A stretch of DNA of 64,000 nt from Aminicella lysinilytica (GTDB lineage Bacteria; Bacillota; Clostridia; Peptostreptococcales; Anaerovoracaceae): positions 20,919 to 84,918 of the forward strand of contig NZ_SNXO01000006.1 of the NCBI RefSeq assembly GCF_004362975.1. Reading direction: 5' to 3'. The notes below the pieces were generated by a model. That model was not told the DNA's origin, ran no database searches, and saw only the letters and a list, made by a program, of their open reading frames with translations. Shown one piece after another: positions 35,028 to 45,396 of the stretch (the first letter of the stretch is position 1; each line of letters starts with the position of its first letter). A program made the translations under genes and the position numbers.

Positions 35028-36797
35028 CTACTTTAATTTGATTCCTAATTCATCTAACTGAGCTTCATCTACTGTGTTAGGTGCATCACTGACCATACAC
35101 TGTGCATTCTGATTTTTCGGGAATGCCATTACGTCTCTGATACTGCTTTCACCAGCCAGGAGCATTACCATCCTATCCAAGCCGTAGGCCAATCCGCCAT
35201 GAGGCGGTGTTCCATATTTGAAGGCTTCCAGAAGGAATCCAAACTTACGCTGACTTTCCTCCTTGGATATACCAAGAATATCGAACATCTTAGCTTGCAG
35301 ATCTCTATCGTGGATTCTGATGCTTCCTCCTCCAAGTTCAACGCCGTTCAATACTATATCATAGGCGTCTGCTTTAACACTCATTGGATCAGTGTCAAGT
35401 TTAGGTATGTCCTCATCTTTTGGATGAGTGAATGGATGATGCATAGCCTTAACAACGCCTGTCTCATCGTCTTTCTCAAACATCGGAAAATCCGTGACCC
35501 AAAGCAGGTTGAACTTTTTGTCATCTAATAATCCCATACGGCCTGCAATATGACGACGCAGGAATCCAAGACTGTCAAAGACAACCTTTGATCTATCTGA
35601 TACGATCAGGATCAGGTCACCTGCTTTAGCATTGAATTCGCCTGCGACTGAACCCAACTGGGCCTGGTCGAAGAATTTATTCACCGATGACTTATACTCA
35701 TCAGCCTCCACGCGGAGCCATACCATGCCTTTTGCGCCATATGACTTCAGAGAATCCGCCAGCTTATCAAGGTCTTTCCTGCTGAATTTCTCAGAGCCGC
35801 CGTCAATGCAGATACCTCTGATATCGTCACCCTTGGCCAGAACATCTGCGAATACTTTAAACTCTGTATTTTTAATAGCTTCATTATTGCTCAGATCCAC
35901 GAGTTCGAATCCAAATCTCGTATCAGGCTTGTCTGAACCATATCTTTCCATAGCTTCATCATAAGGTATTCGCCTTAGAGGAAGTTCAATGTCTGTGTCC
36001 ATTAATTCCTTAAACAATCTCTTAAGGAATCCCTCCTGGATAGCCAAAACGTCATCTACGTCTACGAAGGACATTTCCAAGTCTATCTGTGTGAATTCAG
36101 GCTGTCTGTCTGCGCGCAGATCTTCATCTCTGAAGCATTTAGCGATCTGGAAGTAGCGATCTGTTCCGCCAACCATAAGCAACTGCTTGAACAGCTGTGG
36201 TGACTGAGGCAGAGCGTAGAACTGTCCGGGGCTGACTCTACTTGGTACCAGATAGTCTCTGGCGCCTTCAGGTGTTGATCTTTCCAGCATTGGAGTTTCA
36301 ACATCTGTAAAGCCCTGCTCATCGAAATAATCCCGAGCAAGTTTGGTTATCTTATGTCTGAATGTAAGATTTCTCTGCATATGAGTCTTCCTCAAATCCA
36401 GATATCTATACTTGAGCCTGAGATTTTCATCAACATTATCGTCATCTTTAATATAAATAGGCGGAGTTTCGGCCTCAGAATAAATGACCAGATTACTTGC
36501 TATGACCTCTATATCTCCTGTTGGCAGATCGGGATTCTTGGAAGCCCTTTCTCTTACTTTACCTTTTACACCTATTACATATTCGCCTCGCAGACCTTCT
36601 GCAAGATCAAAGATATTCTTTGGAATAGTATCGTCGAATGTTATCTGAACGATTCCTGTTTTATCTCTGAGATCAACGAATATAAGCCCTCCCAAGCTTC
36701 TCTGCTTAGCTACCCATCCATTGAGTACGACTTCTTCTCCGATATTGTTCATGTTAAGGACGCCGCACATGTGTGTCCTTTTATATAATTGTGACAT
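35028..36797 (-). CDS. aspS: Aspartate-tRNA ligase (bacterial type)
   Basis: A 589-residue class II synthetase. It has an N-terminal OB anticodon-binding domain (about 1-105), a catalytic domain with FTDVETPMLERSTPEGARDYLVPSR (motif 1-2 region) and the end motif GLDRMVMLLAGESSIRDVMAFPK (motif 3). The bacterial GAD insertion lies at about 285-415. It is 20 bases downstream of hisS; the hisS-aspS pair is standard in Bacillota. Whether it also charges tRNA-Asn depends on gatCAB, not seen here. Confidence 0.96.
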   Translation of the reverse strand: MSQLYKRTHMCGVLNMNNIGEEVVLNGWVAKQRSLGGLIFVDLRDKTGIVQITFDDTIPKNIFDLAEGLRGEYVIGVKGKVRERASKNPDLPTGDIEVIASNLVIYSEAETPPIYIKDDDNVDENLRLKYRYLDLRKTHMQRNLTFRHKITKLARDYFDEQGFTDVETPMLERSTPEGARDYLVPSRVSPGQFYALPQSPQLFKQLLMVGGTDRYFQIAKCFRDEDLRADRQPEFTQIDLEMSFVDVDDVLAIQEGFLKRLFKELMDTDIELPLRRIPYDEAMERYGSDKPDTRFGFELVDLSNNEAIKNTEFKVFADVLAKGDDIRGICIDGGSEKFSRKDLDKLADSLKSYGAKGMVWLRVEADEYKSSVNKFFDQAQLGSVAGEFNAKAGDLILIVSDRSKVVFDSLGFLRRHIAGRMGLLDDKKFNLLWVTDFPMFEKDDETGVVKAMHHPFTHPKDEDIPKLDTDPMSVKADAYDIVLNGVELGGGSIRIHDRDLQAKMFDILGISKEESQRKFGFLLEAFKYGTPPHGGLAYGLDRMVMLLAGESSIRDVMAFPKNQNAQCMVSDAPNTVDEAQLDELGIKLK

Positions 36798-36817
36798 TTC
36801 TCACGCTCTCCTATAAT

Positions 36818-38071
36818 CTATTTAGTCAACTCGTTTACCAGGTCTGACAACTTAACTTCCTTTTGTTCATGACTGGCCATATCCTTGACCTGTACTATTC
36901 CCTTGGCTATTTCGTCATCTCCGATAACTACTGTATATTTGGAATCCAGTCTTGCTGCATATTTGAACTGACCTTTTACATTTCTTTCCAAGTCGTCCAT
37001 TTCAGCCTTGAGACCCTTCTGGTGTAGTTTTCTCAGTATGTTAAGCCCTTCTGCCTTGGCCGCCTCGCCCATAGTAACGATGAAGACTTCCACAGGTTCA
37101 GGTTTAGGGATCTCTACTCCGTTAGCATCCATCAGCATAAGTAGCCGCTCAATGCCCAATCCGAATCCTACTCCCGGGATCGGTGGTCCTCCAAGTTCCT
37201 CAACCAGGTCATCATAACGTCCGCCACCGCAAACAGTTCCCTGCGAGCCGATGCTCGTAGAAACAAATTCGAAAGCAGTTTTAGTGTAGTAGTCCAGACC
37301 TCTTACGATTCTTGGATTGATTGTGTATTCGATTCCCATGGAATCCAGGTTTTTCTGCACGTCTTCGAAAGCCTTCTTACAGTCGTCGCAAAGGAAATCA
37401 ACCATCATAGGCGCATCCTTTACTATGTCCTGGCATATCTCAGATTTGCAGTCGATTATCCTCATAGGATTTCTCTCATATCTGTCCTTGCATGTATCAC
37501 AAAGTTCATCGTAATGAGGCTTCAGAAATTCCCGCAACGCCTCTCTGTGTTTAGCTCTGCATTTAGGGCAGCCTACGCTGTTGATCTCAAGTTTTACGTC
37601 CTTGATACCCATTTCCGCCAGGAAATCATTTCCGATGCAGATAACATCTGTATCAGCAAGCATATTAGGAGTTCCGAATATTTCCACTCCGAACTGATGG
37701 AACTCGCGAAGTCGGCCCGACTGAGGTTTTTCATATCTGAAGCAAGGCGTTACGTAGTATATCTTAGTAGGCTGAACTTCAGCGTATGCTTTGCGTTCAA
37801 TGAAAGCCCTGACTGCCGGTGAAGTCCCCTCTGGCTTAAGAGTCAGACTTCTGCCGCCAAAATCGTTGAAAGTATACATTTCCTTTTGTACGATATCTGT
37901 AGTATCACCAACGCCTCTGGTGAGAAGTTCTGTATGCTCGAATACCGGCGTCCTTATTTCTTTAAAGCCGTATCTTGCGCAGATCTCAGCAAACTTCTTC
38001 TCTACATAATGCCATCTGTAGACCTGATCCGGCATTATGTCCTTGGTGCCTTTTGGCGCGTTTGTTAACAT
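36818..38071 (-). CDS. hisS: Histidine-tRNA ligase
   Basis: A 417-residue class II synthetase that charges tRNA-His. Motif 2 region CFRYEKPQSGRLREFHQFGVE, the histidine-A loop RGLDYYTKTAFEF and CGGGRYDDL are present, followed by the C-terminal anticodon domain (about 325-417). Four Cys in CPKCRAKH and CDTCKDRY suggest a small zinc-like insert at about 190-210. It begins immediately next to the hemZ stop and leads into aspS. Confidence 0.96.
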   Translation of the reverse strand: MLTNAPKGTKDIMPDQVYRWHYVEKKFAEICARYGFKEIRTPVFEHTELLTRGVGDTTDIVQKEMYTFNDFGGRSLTLKPEGTSPAVRAFIERKAYAEVQPTKIYYVTPCFRYEKPQSGRLREFHQFGVEIFGTPNMLADTDVICIGNDFLAEMGIKDVKLEINSVGCPKCRAKHREALREFLKPHYDELCDTCKDRYERNPMRIIDCKSEICQDIVKDAPMMVDFLCDDCKKAFEDVQKNLDSMGIEYTINPRIVRGLDYYTKTAFEFVSTSIGSQGTVCGGGRYDDLVEELGGPPIPGVGFGLGIERLLMLMDANGVEIPKPEPVEVFIVTMGEAAKAEGLNILRKLHQKGLKAEMDDLERNVKGQFKYAARLDSKYTVVIGDDEIAKGIVQVKDMASHEQKEVKLSDLVNELTK

Positions 38072-39460
38072 TTATATTACCTCCTGTGTAAAAAATTTAT
38101 TATCTTTACGTTCGCACATTTCGTCTATGCGATCTATATACTGTTCATAATTAGTGACGTTAGGTATACGCTCCAGCTTATCTGTCGATGGATAATAAAC
38201 CTTGGAAATACCTCCCGCTCCTAAAGCAAGTATGGTCTGATGTTCATCCATTATCCTGATATTGTAGAGGCAGTCGCTGCCTTCTCTGCAGTATCCGGTG
38301 TTCTCGAAGAATCCGGCCATGTGCTTTTGCCTGTATAAATAATAAGGCCCAAAACCTTCCTTATTGAGTTTCTGCCGTGCTTCCGCCAGCATCTTCCCAA
38401 CTGTTTCCGCCACTCTGTAGTGGTAATCTTCATCTATATCTTTCAATCTTGAAGCTCTCTTTACGGCCAGAGTGTGGATTGTTATGTTATCTGCTCCCAT
38501 CTTTATGACCTTGTCAAGAGTTTCACTGAAGTCATGGCTGTCTTCTTCCGGCAAACCTGCAATAAGGTCTGCATTTATAGATCCAAAGCCTATTGATTTA
38601 GCCAGGTCAAAGGCTTTTACTATATCCTCCGGGCTATGGCTTCGGCCTATTAATTCAAGAGTCCTCGCCTTCATTGACTGTGGATTGATACTTATCCTGC
38701 CCACTCCATGGTCTTTCATGACCATAAGTTTATCTTCAGTAATAGTATCCGGCCTGCCCGCTTCTATAGTGAACTCCTTCAGTTCTGACAGATCCATATT
38801 CTTTTCCACCGCAACCAGCATTCTGTCAAGTTGCTCAGCCGTCAATGTCGTAGGGGTTCCACCGCCAATATATATGGTCTCAGGTCTGTCGCCCTTGGCT
38901 TTCATAGCATTACCCACGTAATCTATCTCATGTAATAGGGCGGGCATATACCTCTCGATTTCTGACCCCGGCACCTGGTTAGATGCAAAGGAGCAATAGA
39001 GACATCTGGTAGGACAAAATGGTATTCCTATATATATTCCCACTGTGTTCTTGCTCGGGTTACCATAACTATTATATTGGTGACTATATGTATCTACAAT
39101 GAGTTTTGCTTTCTCTTCAGTGAGAAAGTACTCTCGAACAAGCACGTCCAATGCTTCCTCTCGAGAACTGTTGTGTATTATTTCTCCGGCTAGTTTTACC
39201 GGTCTGACGCCTGTCAATATTCCCCAGTCAGGCCTCTTTCCTGTGATTGCTGATAACTTACTGAACAATTCCCTCTTTATTTCATCCTTATCATGGCTTC
39301 CCTCAAGATTGACATGAAGAGCCGAATCCGTTAGAAATCCATCGTCTTCAAGCAATTCATAGTTAGTCGGCGATACGAACTCATCTATCAGTTCTCGCAT
39401 GAGGCTAAGCTTGCTGAATCCGTGAATCTTAATTTTTATTTTAAATCCATTATCTGACAA
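38072..39460 (-). CDS. hemZ: HemZ-like radical SAM coproporphyrinogen dehydrogenase family protein
   Basis: A protein of about 463 residues in the HemN/HemZ group. An N-terminal region of about 150 residues, typical of HemZ, is followed by a radical SAM domain with the cluster motif CPTRCLYCSF and the GGTPTTLTAEQL segment. HemZ proteins are annotated as oxygen-independent coproporphyrinogen III oxidases. Many anaerobes carry them without a full heme pathway, so the substrate is uncertain. The start is ambiguous: TTG at 39460 has an AAGGAG 10 bases upstream and matches the expected N-terminus, while an ATG at 39481 lacks a good site. It overlaps the metallo-hydrolase gene. Confidence 0.87.
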   Translation of the reverse strand: MSDNGFKIKIKIHGFSKLSLMRELIDEFVSPTNYELLEDDGFLTDSALHVNLEGSHDKDEIKRELFSKLSAITGKRPDWGILTGVRPVKLAGEIIHNSSREEALDVLVREYFLTEEKAKLIVDTYSHQYNSYGNPSKNTVGIYIGIPFCPTRCLYCSFASNQVPGSEIERYMPALLHEIDYVGNAMKAKGDRPETIYIGGGTPTTLTAEQLDRMLVAVEKNMDLSELKEFTIEAGRPDTITEDKLMVMKDHGVGRISINPQSMKARTLELIGRSHSPEDIVKAFDLAKSIGFGSINADLIAGLPEEDSHDFSETLDKVIKMGADNITIHTLAVKRASRLKDIDEDYHYRVAETVGKMLAEARQKLNKEGFGPYYLYRQKHMAGFFENTGYCREGSDCLYNIRIMDEHQTILALGAGGISKVYYPSTDKLERIPNVTNYEQYIDRIDEMCERKDNKFFTQEVI

Positions 39461-40070
39461 ATGGGTTGTTCTCCTTCTCATATCCAATCGTAGTTTTTTC
39501 CATATGTCCCGGCAATACCACCGTGTTATCAGGAAGTACGAATAGCCTTTCCCTGATGGACTTTATCAAAGCTCCGAAATCACCGCCGTAAAAATCCGTT
39601 CTTCCCACAGAAGAATTAAACAGCGTGTCTCCGCTGAAGACATAGCCTTCCATGATTATGCTCATTCCACCTGGTGTATGACCTGGCGTAAAAGCAAATG
39701 TAAGTTCCATGCTGCCTACTTCCAACTGTTCTCTATCCTTAACAAATTTATCAGCCTTAACAGTTATCGGCCTTCCGAATAATTCTATGGAACTGTTTAG
39801 GTCAGCGTTTTCCAGGAAATCCTTTTCTCCACAGTAAGCTATGACCTTCAACTGTGGAAACTCAGCCTTGAATTCGTCGACTCCACCCATATGATCTCCA
39901 TGTCCATGAGTAATTATGATGTACTCAACATCCAGTCTTTCCTCTCTGATCTTCTCGGCTAGTTGTTTGCTGTAGCCGCCGGGATCGACGATAAATCCTT
40001 TGCCTGTCTCATCATATACCAAGTATGTATTGACCATTATAGGTCCCGTCGTATATCTGAATACTTTCAT
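39450..40070 (-). CDS. Metallo-beta-lactamase fold hydrolase (glyoxalase II-like)
   Basis: A 206-residue single-domain hydrolase with the zinc motif HGHGDHMGG, a third His in FTPGHTPGG, the bridging Asp in VFSGDTLF and the C-terminal VLPGHMEKT. It resembles Bacillus YqgX-type small glyoxalase II-like proteins, which lack the second substrate domain of true glyoxalase II. A thioester or related substrate is likely but not known. It lies 9 bases after rel and overlaps hemZ. Confidence 0.88.
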   Translation of the reverse strand: MKVFRYTTGPIMVNTYLVYDETGKGFIVDPGGYSKQLAEKIREERLDVEYIIITHGHGDHMGGVDEFKAEFPQLKVIAYCGEKDFLENADLNSSIELFGRPITVKADKFVKDREQLEVGSMELTFAFTPGHTPGGMSIIMEGYVFSGDTLFNSSVGRTDFYGGDFGALIKSIRERLFVLPDNTVVLPGHMEKTTIGYEKENNPFVR

Positions 40071-40079
40071 GTATCCTCC

Positions 40080-42284
40080 TTATGACTTAGATCTATAGAC
40101 GCTGGTTACCCCAGGTACATTTCTAAGTGTTCTCTGCACTTTCTGCATTTGCTGAGTACTGGTAATAGATAACGTCAATGTTATACGCACTCTGTCGTCC
40201 TTATCTGACTTAGCATTCACACCCTCGATATTTATATCCAGATTTTCACAAGCCCTGGATATATCGGAGAATATGCCCTTTCTGTCATTTCCCAGTACAG
40301 TTATATCGGCAGCATATGACTTGCCCACCTTTAGATCTTCCCATTCTACATCTATGAATCTTGCCTGTTCATGTTCCGGCAAAGCCTGTATGTTAGAACA
40401 ATCCTTGCGGTGAACTGATATTCCTCTGCCCTTTGTAATAAATCCTATTATCTCATCTCCCGGCACAGGATTGCAGCACTTGGATATTCTGATCATAAGA
40501 TTCTTATATGTGGAGCCCTTGACAATTATGCCAGGGTTTTCTCTCCTCTGTCTCTCAGCTCTTTCTTTTTTGGCGTTATTCACCTGAAGAGCTTCTTCTT
40601 TTTCAGCCTGACGTTTCTGTTCTTTCTTAACATCCTCGTCAAAGTAACCGAACAAAATGTTTGCGAATTTGCTCAGCAGTGTTCCTCCCTGTGAAATCTG
40701 TGTATATGCTTCTTCCAGGGTAGCAAACTTCATTTCTTTAGTAGCACTGTTAAGATAAGCTGATTTAGCTACCAGTTGCGGATCATAGCCCTTCTTCCTT
40801 ATGAATTTATCCAAGGCATCCTTGCCCTTAGCTACGTCATCGCCCTTGTTCTGTTTCTTAAGCCATTGGCGTATCTTGTTTCTGGCAGTAGAACTCCTGG
40901 CTATTTTCAACCAGTCTATGCTTGGACCTGAGGAATTTGATGATGTCACTATTTCAACTATATCGCCATTATTCAGTTCATGGTCTATGGTTACCATCTT
41001 TCCATTGACTTTAGCTCCTACGCAACGACAACCTACATCTGTATGTATCTTGAATGCGAAGTCCAACGGAGTTGACCCTGCCGGAAGATCTATTACTTCT
41101 CCCTTTGGTGTAAATACGAAAACCTGAGAAGCAAAGAGATCCATTTTCAGTGTTTCCATAAACTCCTTAGGATCATTAAGATCCTTCTGCCACTCCAGGG
41201 TCTGACGTAACCACGCCAGTTTCATATCTTCATTGTTCTGATTGCCGGATGTGTCACCTTCCTTGTACTTCCAGTGAGCAGCGATACCATATTCAGCTAC
41301 CCTATGCATTTCATAGGTCCGTATCTGTATCTCGAATGGTTCCCCATGGTCTCCAAGAACTGTAGTATGCAGTGACTGATACATGTTCGGCTTAGGCATT
41401 GCTATGTAATCCTTAAATCTTCCCGGAATAGGTTTCCACATAGTGTGTACTTGTCCCAGTACTGCATAGCAATCGCGTACGTTATCTACAATAACGCGTA
41501 TAGCCGTAAGATCGAATATCTCGTCAAGTTGTTTATGCTGCAGGACCATTTTCTTATAAACGCTGTATAAATGCTTGGATCTGCCCATGATATCATAGTG
41601 CATATCCATAGTGTCTAAAGCATCTTTGATTTCTTCAATGACATCGTTTATAAACTTCTCTCGCTGTTCCTTCTTCTCAGTTACTTCTGCTTTCAAAGTA
41701 GCATACTCCTGGGGATGAAGATACTTCAGTGAAATATCCTCCAGTTCAAATTTAATCGTATAAATTCCCAGTCTGCTTGCCAAAGGCGCATAAATGTCCA
41801 ATGTTTCTTTGGATTTTTCTATTATCTTCTCAGGCCGCATATACTCGATGGTTCTCATATTATGCAATCTGTCTGCTAATTTTATTATCAGTACTCTAAT
41901 ATCCTTGGACATGGCCAAAAACATCTTCCTGAGGTTCTCTGCCTGAGCTTCTTCCTTATTATCAAATTTGATGGCGCCCAACTTAGTGACCCCATCAACC
42001 AATAGAGCGATTTCTTCGCTGAAATCATCAACTAACTGCTCTCTTGTGTATTCCGTATCCTCAACGACATCATGCAAAAGTCCACCTACCAGTGTGGCAT
42101 CATCCATACCCAATTGGGCCAGGATAATCGCCACGGCAATAGGATGTATCAAATAAGGTTCTCCGCTCTTACGGAGCTGGCCTTCGTGAAGCTCTTTAGC
42201 TTTATCGAAGGCCTTCCCAATAAGTTCGGTATCATAGTCCTTATATTGTGATATTTCTTGTAAAAATTTTGCTTTTGTCTCCAT
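40080..42284 (-). CDS. rel: Bifunctional (p)ppGpp synthetase/hydrolase Rel
   Basis: A 734-residue long RelA/SpoT protein controlling the stringent response. The HD hydrolase domain is intact (GLLHDVVEDTEYT, about residue 69-81). The synthetase domain carries RFKDYIAMPKPNMYQSLHT and EYGIAAHWKYKEG. These are followed by TGS (FTPKGEVIDLPAGSTPLDFAF), a Cys-containing zinc region (RISKCCNPVPGD) and a C-terminal ACT domain from about 660. Both activities are therefore likely. It is 24 bases downstream of secDF. Confidence 0.96.
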   Translation of the reverse strand: METKAKFLQEISQYKDYDTELIGKAFDKAKELHEGQLRKSGEPYLIHPIAVAIILAQLGMDDATLVGGLLHDVVEDTEYTREQLVDDFSEEIALLVDGVTKLGAIKFDNKEEAQAENLRKMFLAMSKDIRVLIIKLADRLHNMRTIEYMRPEKIIEKSKETLDIYAPLASRLGIYTIKFELEDISLKYLHPQEYATLKAEVTEKKEQREKFINDVIEEIKDALDTMDMHYDIMGRSKHLYSVYKKMVLQHKQLDEIFDLTAIRVIVDNVRDCYAVLGQVHTMWKPIPGRFKDYIAMPKPNMYQSLHTTVLGDHGEPFEIQIRTYEMHRVAEYGIAAHWKYKEGDTSGNQNNEDMKLAWLRQTLEWQKDLNDPKEFMETLKMDLFASQVFVFTPKGEVIDLPAGSTPLDFAFKIHTDVGCRCVGAKVNGKMVTIDHELNNGDIVEIVTSSNSSGPSIDWLKIARSSTARNKIRQWLKKQNKGDDVAKGKDALDKFIRKKGYDPQLVAKSAYLNSATKEMKFATLEEAYTQISQGGTLLSKFANILFGYFDEDVKKEQKRQAEKEEALQVNNAKKERAERQRRENPGIIVKGSTYKNLMIRISKCCNPVPGDEIIGFITKGRGISVHRKDCSNIQALPEHEQARFIDVEWEDLKVGKSYAADITVLGNDRKGIFSDISRACENLDINIEGVNAKSDKDDRVRITLTLSITSTQQMQKVQRTLRNVPGVTSVYRSKS

Positions 42285-42308
42285 CAGGACCGCTCCCGGT
42301 AATAATTA

Positions 42309-44768
42309 TCAGTGTTTTTTCTTTTTTTTCTTATTCTTGCTCTTGCTGCCGCCGGTTCCTTTCTTGGAATTGCTCGCCGGTTTGTTAGCTTTTTCAGATT
42401 TTACAGTTTCTGTTTTCTTTTCAGTAGATTCAACATCTACCTGCGCTTCGATCTGGGCCTCCGTTGGCGGTTTCTCCAGTTTCATAGCCTTGGCCGCTTT
42501 CTTAGCTTCTATTCTCTGCTTAGCTTTCTGCTGAGCCATATACTTGGAAGCTTCCGCCTTCTTATTGAACTCGTAGTACAGTGGACTGCACAGGAATATT
42601 GAAGAATAAGTACCTGTAGCAACTCCGACCATCAACGGAAGTATGAACTGCGACAACTGTGTAGATACCAATACCAGTAACGGTACAATGGAAATCAGTG
42701 TCGTCATAGATGTCATTACCGATCTGTCTAAGGTCTGATTTATACTGTGATCCAGTATCTGCATAGTCGGCTTTCCTCGCATCAGATGCGAATTCTCTCG
42801 GACTCGATCGAATATTACTATAGTATCGTTTATAGAATATCCTACTACCGTAAGTATGGCTGCTATGAATGGGTTGTTCACAGTTATTCCAAATATGGCA
42901 TAGACCGCTATCATGACCAGTACATCATGTAATATACCTGCTATAGCGGCAACTCCGTATTTCCATGATCTGAATCTGAATATAATATAGAGCAACATGC
43001 CCAATGCCGCTATTATTATGGATTTGACGGCGTTATTCTTGATTTCCTTGCCTATGGTGCCTCCAAATTCTTCTGAGGCCACTACAGAATCATCATTCAA
43101 GCTGTATTTTTCTTCTATAGTCTTCTGTACTTTGTCACGGCCCGCGGCATCAAGAGCTTTAGTAGTCTTGATGATGACCTCATGCTTGTCAGCGCCTGAA
43201 TATACTATTTCAGGATTCAAATCATAAGATTTGATTGTTTTTTCAACCTCACTGATGGCTACCTTTTGTCCCAGATCCATCTGGATCATAGTACCGCCGG
43301 TAAAGTCGATTCCGTAATTGAATCCCTTGAATCCCAGCGTTACGAGGCCTGCAATTATAACTACCGCACTTATGCAATAGAATATCTTTCTCTTCTCTAT
43401 GAAATGGAATTCCTTCTTTACCAGTTTCTTAGGAGTTCCATCCGGTTTGCATCCGAAGAATGCGTTCCTTGCGAATTTACTGTCTGCCAGAGCACCTACG
43501 AACAACTGTGTAATAACAACAGCTGTAAAGATGCTGACTACTATACTTATCATCAATGTTACAGCAAATCCCTTAACTGTAGTCGATCCCAGTTCGTACA
43601 ATACTACGGTGGCGATCAGCGTGGTTATCTGGGCATCCAATACCGTAGTCAAGGCATGCTTGAATCCCTGATCCACGGCTACCCGGATGGATCGGCCGAG
43701 GCCGATTTCCTCCTTTATTCGCGAGAATATGATTACATTAGCATCTACGGCCATACCTATTCCAAGTACGATACCGGCTATACCCGGTAAGGTAAGAACG
43801 GCGCCCATTGCCGACATTATCCAAAGCACGAGCATTATGTACAATGTAAGTGCTATATCTGCAAACAGACCTAACAGGTTATACATCAGCAGCATCAGTA
43901 TAAATACCAGACCTAAGCCTATAGCTCCTGCCACTATACTCTTATTCAGAGCATTGGCGCCTATAGTGGCAGTCTGCACTGATGATGAAACCTCTTTAAG
44001 TGATACAGGAAGAGCTCCGCCCTTGATCAATGCTGCAGTTTCTGTTGCTTCTGCCTTAGTGGCTCCGCCGCTTCCGTAGGTTATTTCACATGAATCGTTA
44101 TTGATTTCACTACTTGTCGTTGGAGCGCTTATTACTTTATTATCCAACCATATCACGATAGCAGTTTTATCAACTGTATTTCCATCTGTATCAGTTACTG
44201 TTGCAGATACATCTCCTGATGAAGATCGTGACGTTGCTTCAGCAAATTTGCTCTGTCCTTTGGATGTAAAGTCTAAGACAACCTTATATCCTCCGTTTTC
44301 TGAATCTGATTCGGCCGATGCATTCTTTATGTCATCACCTGTCAGGTACTCAGTACCGTCTGCCAGTGTGAATCTCAGTTTCGCTGTCTGACCGATTCTG
44401 TCTATAGCTGTCTTGGCGTCCTTGACGCCCGGCATTTCTATTCTTAATCTATTATTTCCTTCTACACTTACATTCGCATTTGATACGCCCATGGAGTCTA
44501 CACGTCTGTTAAGTACTTCCTTGGTACGATCCATAGTTTCTGTAAGTGCTGTACCTGACTGTGTCCCTGTATTCGCCTGCATAACAACGTATACTCCGCC
44601 GTTGATATCCAGACCATAGGTCAATTCATCCTTTATGTTCTTCACAGAGCCTATGCCGAATACCGACACATAAGCACCGAAGACAACGAGGATCACTATG
44701 ATGATACTCAGGACTTTTTTTACTTTTGAATTCATTTTGTCATTCTCACCTTCCGTTTTTTTTCTCAT
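42309..44768 (-). CDS. secDF: Protein translocase SecDF fusion with long Lys-rich tail
   Basis: An 819-residue fusion of SecD (about 1-430) and SecF (about 450-735), which uses the proton or sodium gradient to help Sec export. Twelve membrane segments are expected in two sets of six. The SecD signature ELTYGLDINGGVYVVM and the SecF signature GINYGIDFTGGTMIQMD-like stretch are visible, plus VDANVIIFSRIKEEI and SINDTIVIFDRVREN. The last 80 residues are charged and end in a poly-Lys cluster, longer than in Bacillus SecDF. The ATG at 44768 follows AGGA; ATG 44735 is a possible alternative. A promoter is visible upstream. Confidence 0.95.
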   Translation of the reverse strand: MRKKTEGENDKMNSKVKKVLSIIIVILVVFGAYVSVFGIGSVKNIKDELTYGLDINGGVYVVMQANTGTQSGTALTETMDRTKEVLNRRVDSMGVSNANVSVEGNNRLRIEMPGVKDAKTAIDRIGQTAKLRFTLADGTEYLTGDDIKNASAESDSENGGYKVVLDFTSKGQSKFAEATSRSSSGDVSATVTDTDGNTVDKTAIVIWLDNKVISAPTTSSEINNDSCEITYGSGGATKAEATETAALIKGGALPVSLKEVSSSVQTATIGANALNKSIVAGAIGLGLVFILMLLMYNLLGLFADIALTLYIMLVLWIMSAMGAVLTLPGIAGIVLGIGMAVDANVIIFSRIKEEIGLGRSIRVAVDQGFKHALTTVLDAQITTLIATVVLYELGSTTVKGFAVTLMISIVVSIFTAVVITQLFVGALADSKFARNAFFGCKPDGTPKKLVKKEFHFIEKRKIFYCISAVVIIAGLVTLGFKGFNYGIDFTGGTMIQMDLGQKVAISEVEKTIKSYDLNPEIVYSGADKHEVIIKTTKALDAAGRDKVQKTIEEKYSLNDDSVVASEEFGGTIGKEIKNNAVKSIIIAALGMLLYIIFRFRSWKYGVAAIAGILHDVLVMIAVYAIFGITVNNPFIAAILTVVGYSINDTIVIFDRVRENSHLMRGKPTMQILDHSINQTLDRSVMTSMTTLISIVPLLVLVSTQLSQFILPLMVGVATGTYSSIFLCSPLYYEFNKKAEASKYMAQQKAKQRIEAKKAAKAMKLEKPPTEAQIEAQVDVESTEKKTETVKSEKANKPASNSKKGTGGSKSKNKKKKKKH

Positions 44769-44804
44769 TTTTTCCTATCTGGAAAAATGATTACATTAAT
44801 CTTT

Positions 44805-44833
44805 ATTTTACTACATTTTCAACGTTTCTTCAA
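44805..44833 (-). promoter_or_regulatory. Sigma-A promoter before secDF
   Basis: On the - strand TTGAAG (44828-44833), a 17-base spacer and TAAAAT (44805-44810) predict a start about 30 bases before the secDF ATG. It follows the yajC terminator, so secDF and the genes after it probably have their own promoter. Confidence 0.5.
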
Positions 44834-44864
44834 GTTTTATAGTATTCTTTTTGACCTAAAAAAT

Positions 44865-44893
44865 AGAAAATCTCCAACTTTAGGAGATTTTCT
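44865..44893 (-). terminator. Rho-independent terminator of yajC
   Basis: A perfect 11-bp stem AGAAAATCTCC / GGAGATTTTCT with a 7-base loop is followed on the - strand by ATTTTTTAGG. It lies 26 bases after the yajC stop and separates yajC from secDF. Confidence 0.85.
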
Positions 44894-44918
44894 AAATATT
44901 TGCTTTCTCTATTAATTA

Positions 44919-45362
44919 CTATTCGCTCTTCTTCGCATCGTCAGACGACTCTTCTTTATCGCTTGAAACCTTCTTCAGTCTTCTTGGAGCAGATTTACGC
45001 GATGTCTCTTCTTCATCATCGTCGAAATCTTCCTTAGCTGTTGACTCAGCAGGTCTGTTGCTCTTGGACACTACCGAAGATACAGCCCATCTCATTACTT
45101 CAAACTTGAGCTTATCAGCACCGACTTGAATGATAAGTGTTTCATCCTTAGTCTTAACGATCTTACCACAGATACCGCCTATAGTGATTACTTCATCACC
45201 AACTCTAATGGCATCTCTCATGGCTTTAACAGTCTTTTCCTTCTTCTTCTGCGGTCTTACCAGCAAGAAGTACATAAGGATAATAAAGGCAACCAGGATA
45301 AGCATCTGGAAAGCGAATCCAGTGGTGCTCTTCGTTGCTAACAAAATAGTACCTAACTTCAT
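44919..45362 (-). CDS. yajC: Preprotein translocase subunit YajC
   Basis: A 147-residue small Sec accessory protein. It has one membrane segment (about residues 18-36, QMLILVAFIILMYFLLVRPQKKK, with the YajC hallmark LLVRPQ) and a cytoplasmic domain with RVGDEVITIGGICGKI. The last 45 residues are acidic and low in complexity, an extension beyond the usual 90-110 residues. It works with SecDF, which follows after a terminator. AGGAGG precedes the ATG. The two tRNA-Leu genes lie just upstream. Confidence 0.94.
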   Translation of the reverse strand: MKLGTILLATKSTTGFAFQMLILVAFIILMYFLLVRPQKKKEKTVKAMRDAIRVGDEVITIGGICGKIVKTKDETLIIQVGADKLKFEVMRWAVSSVVSKSNRPAESTAKEDFDDDEEETSRKSAPRRLKKVSSDKEESSDDAKKSE

Positions 45363-45396
45363 AAAAATCCTCCTAAAAGTGAACTATCATTCTTAA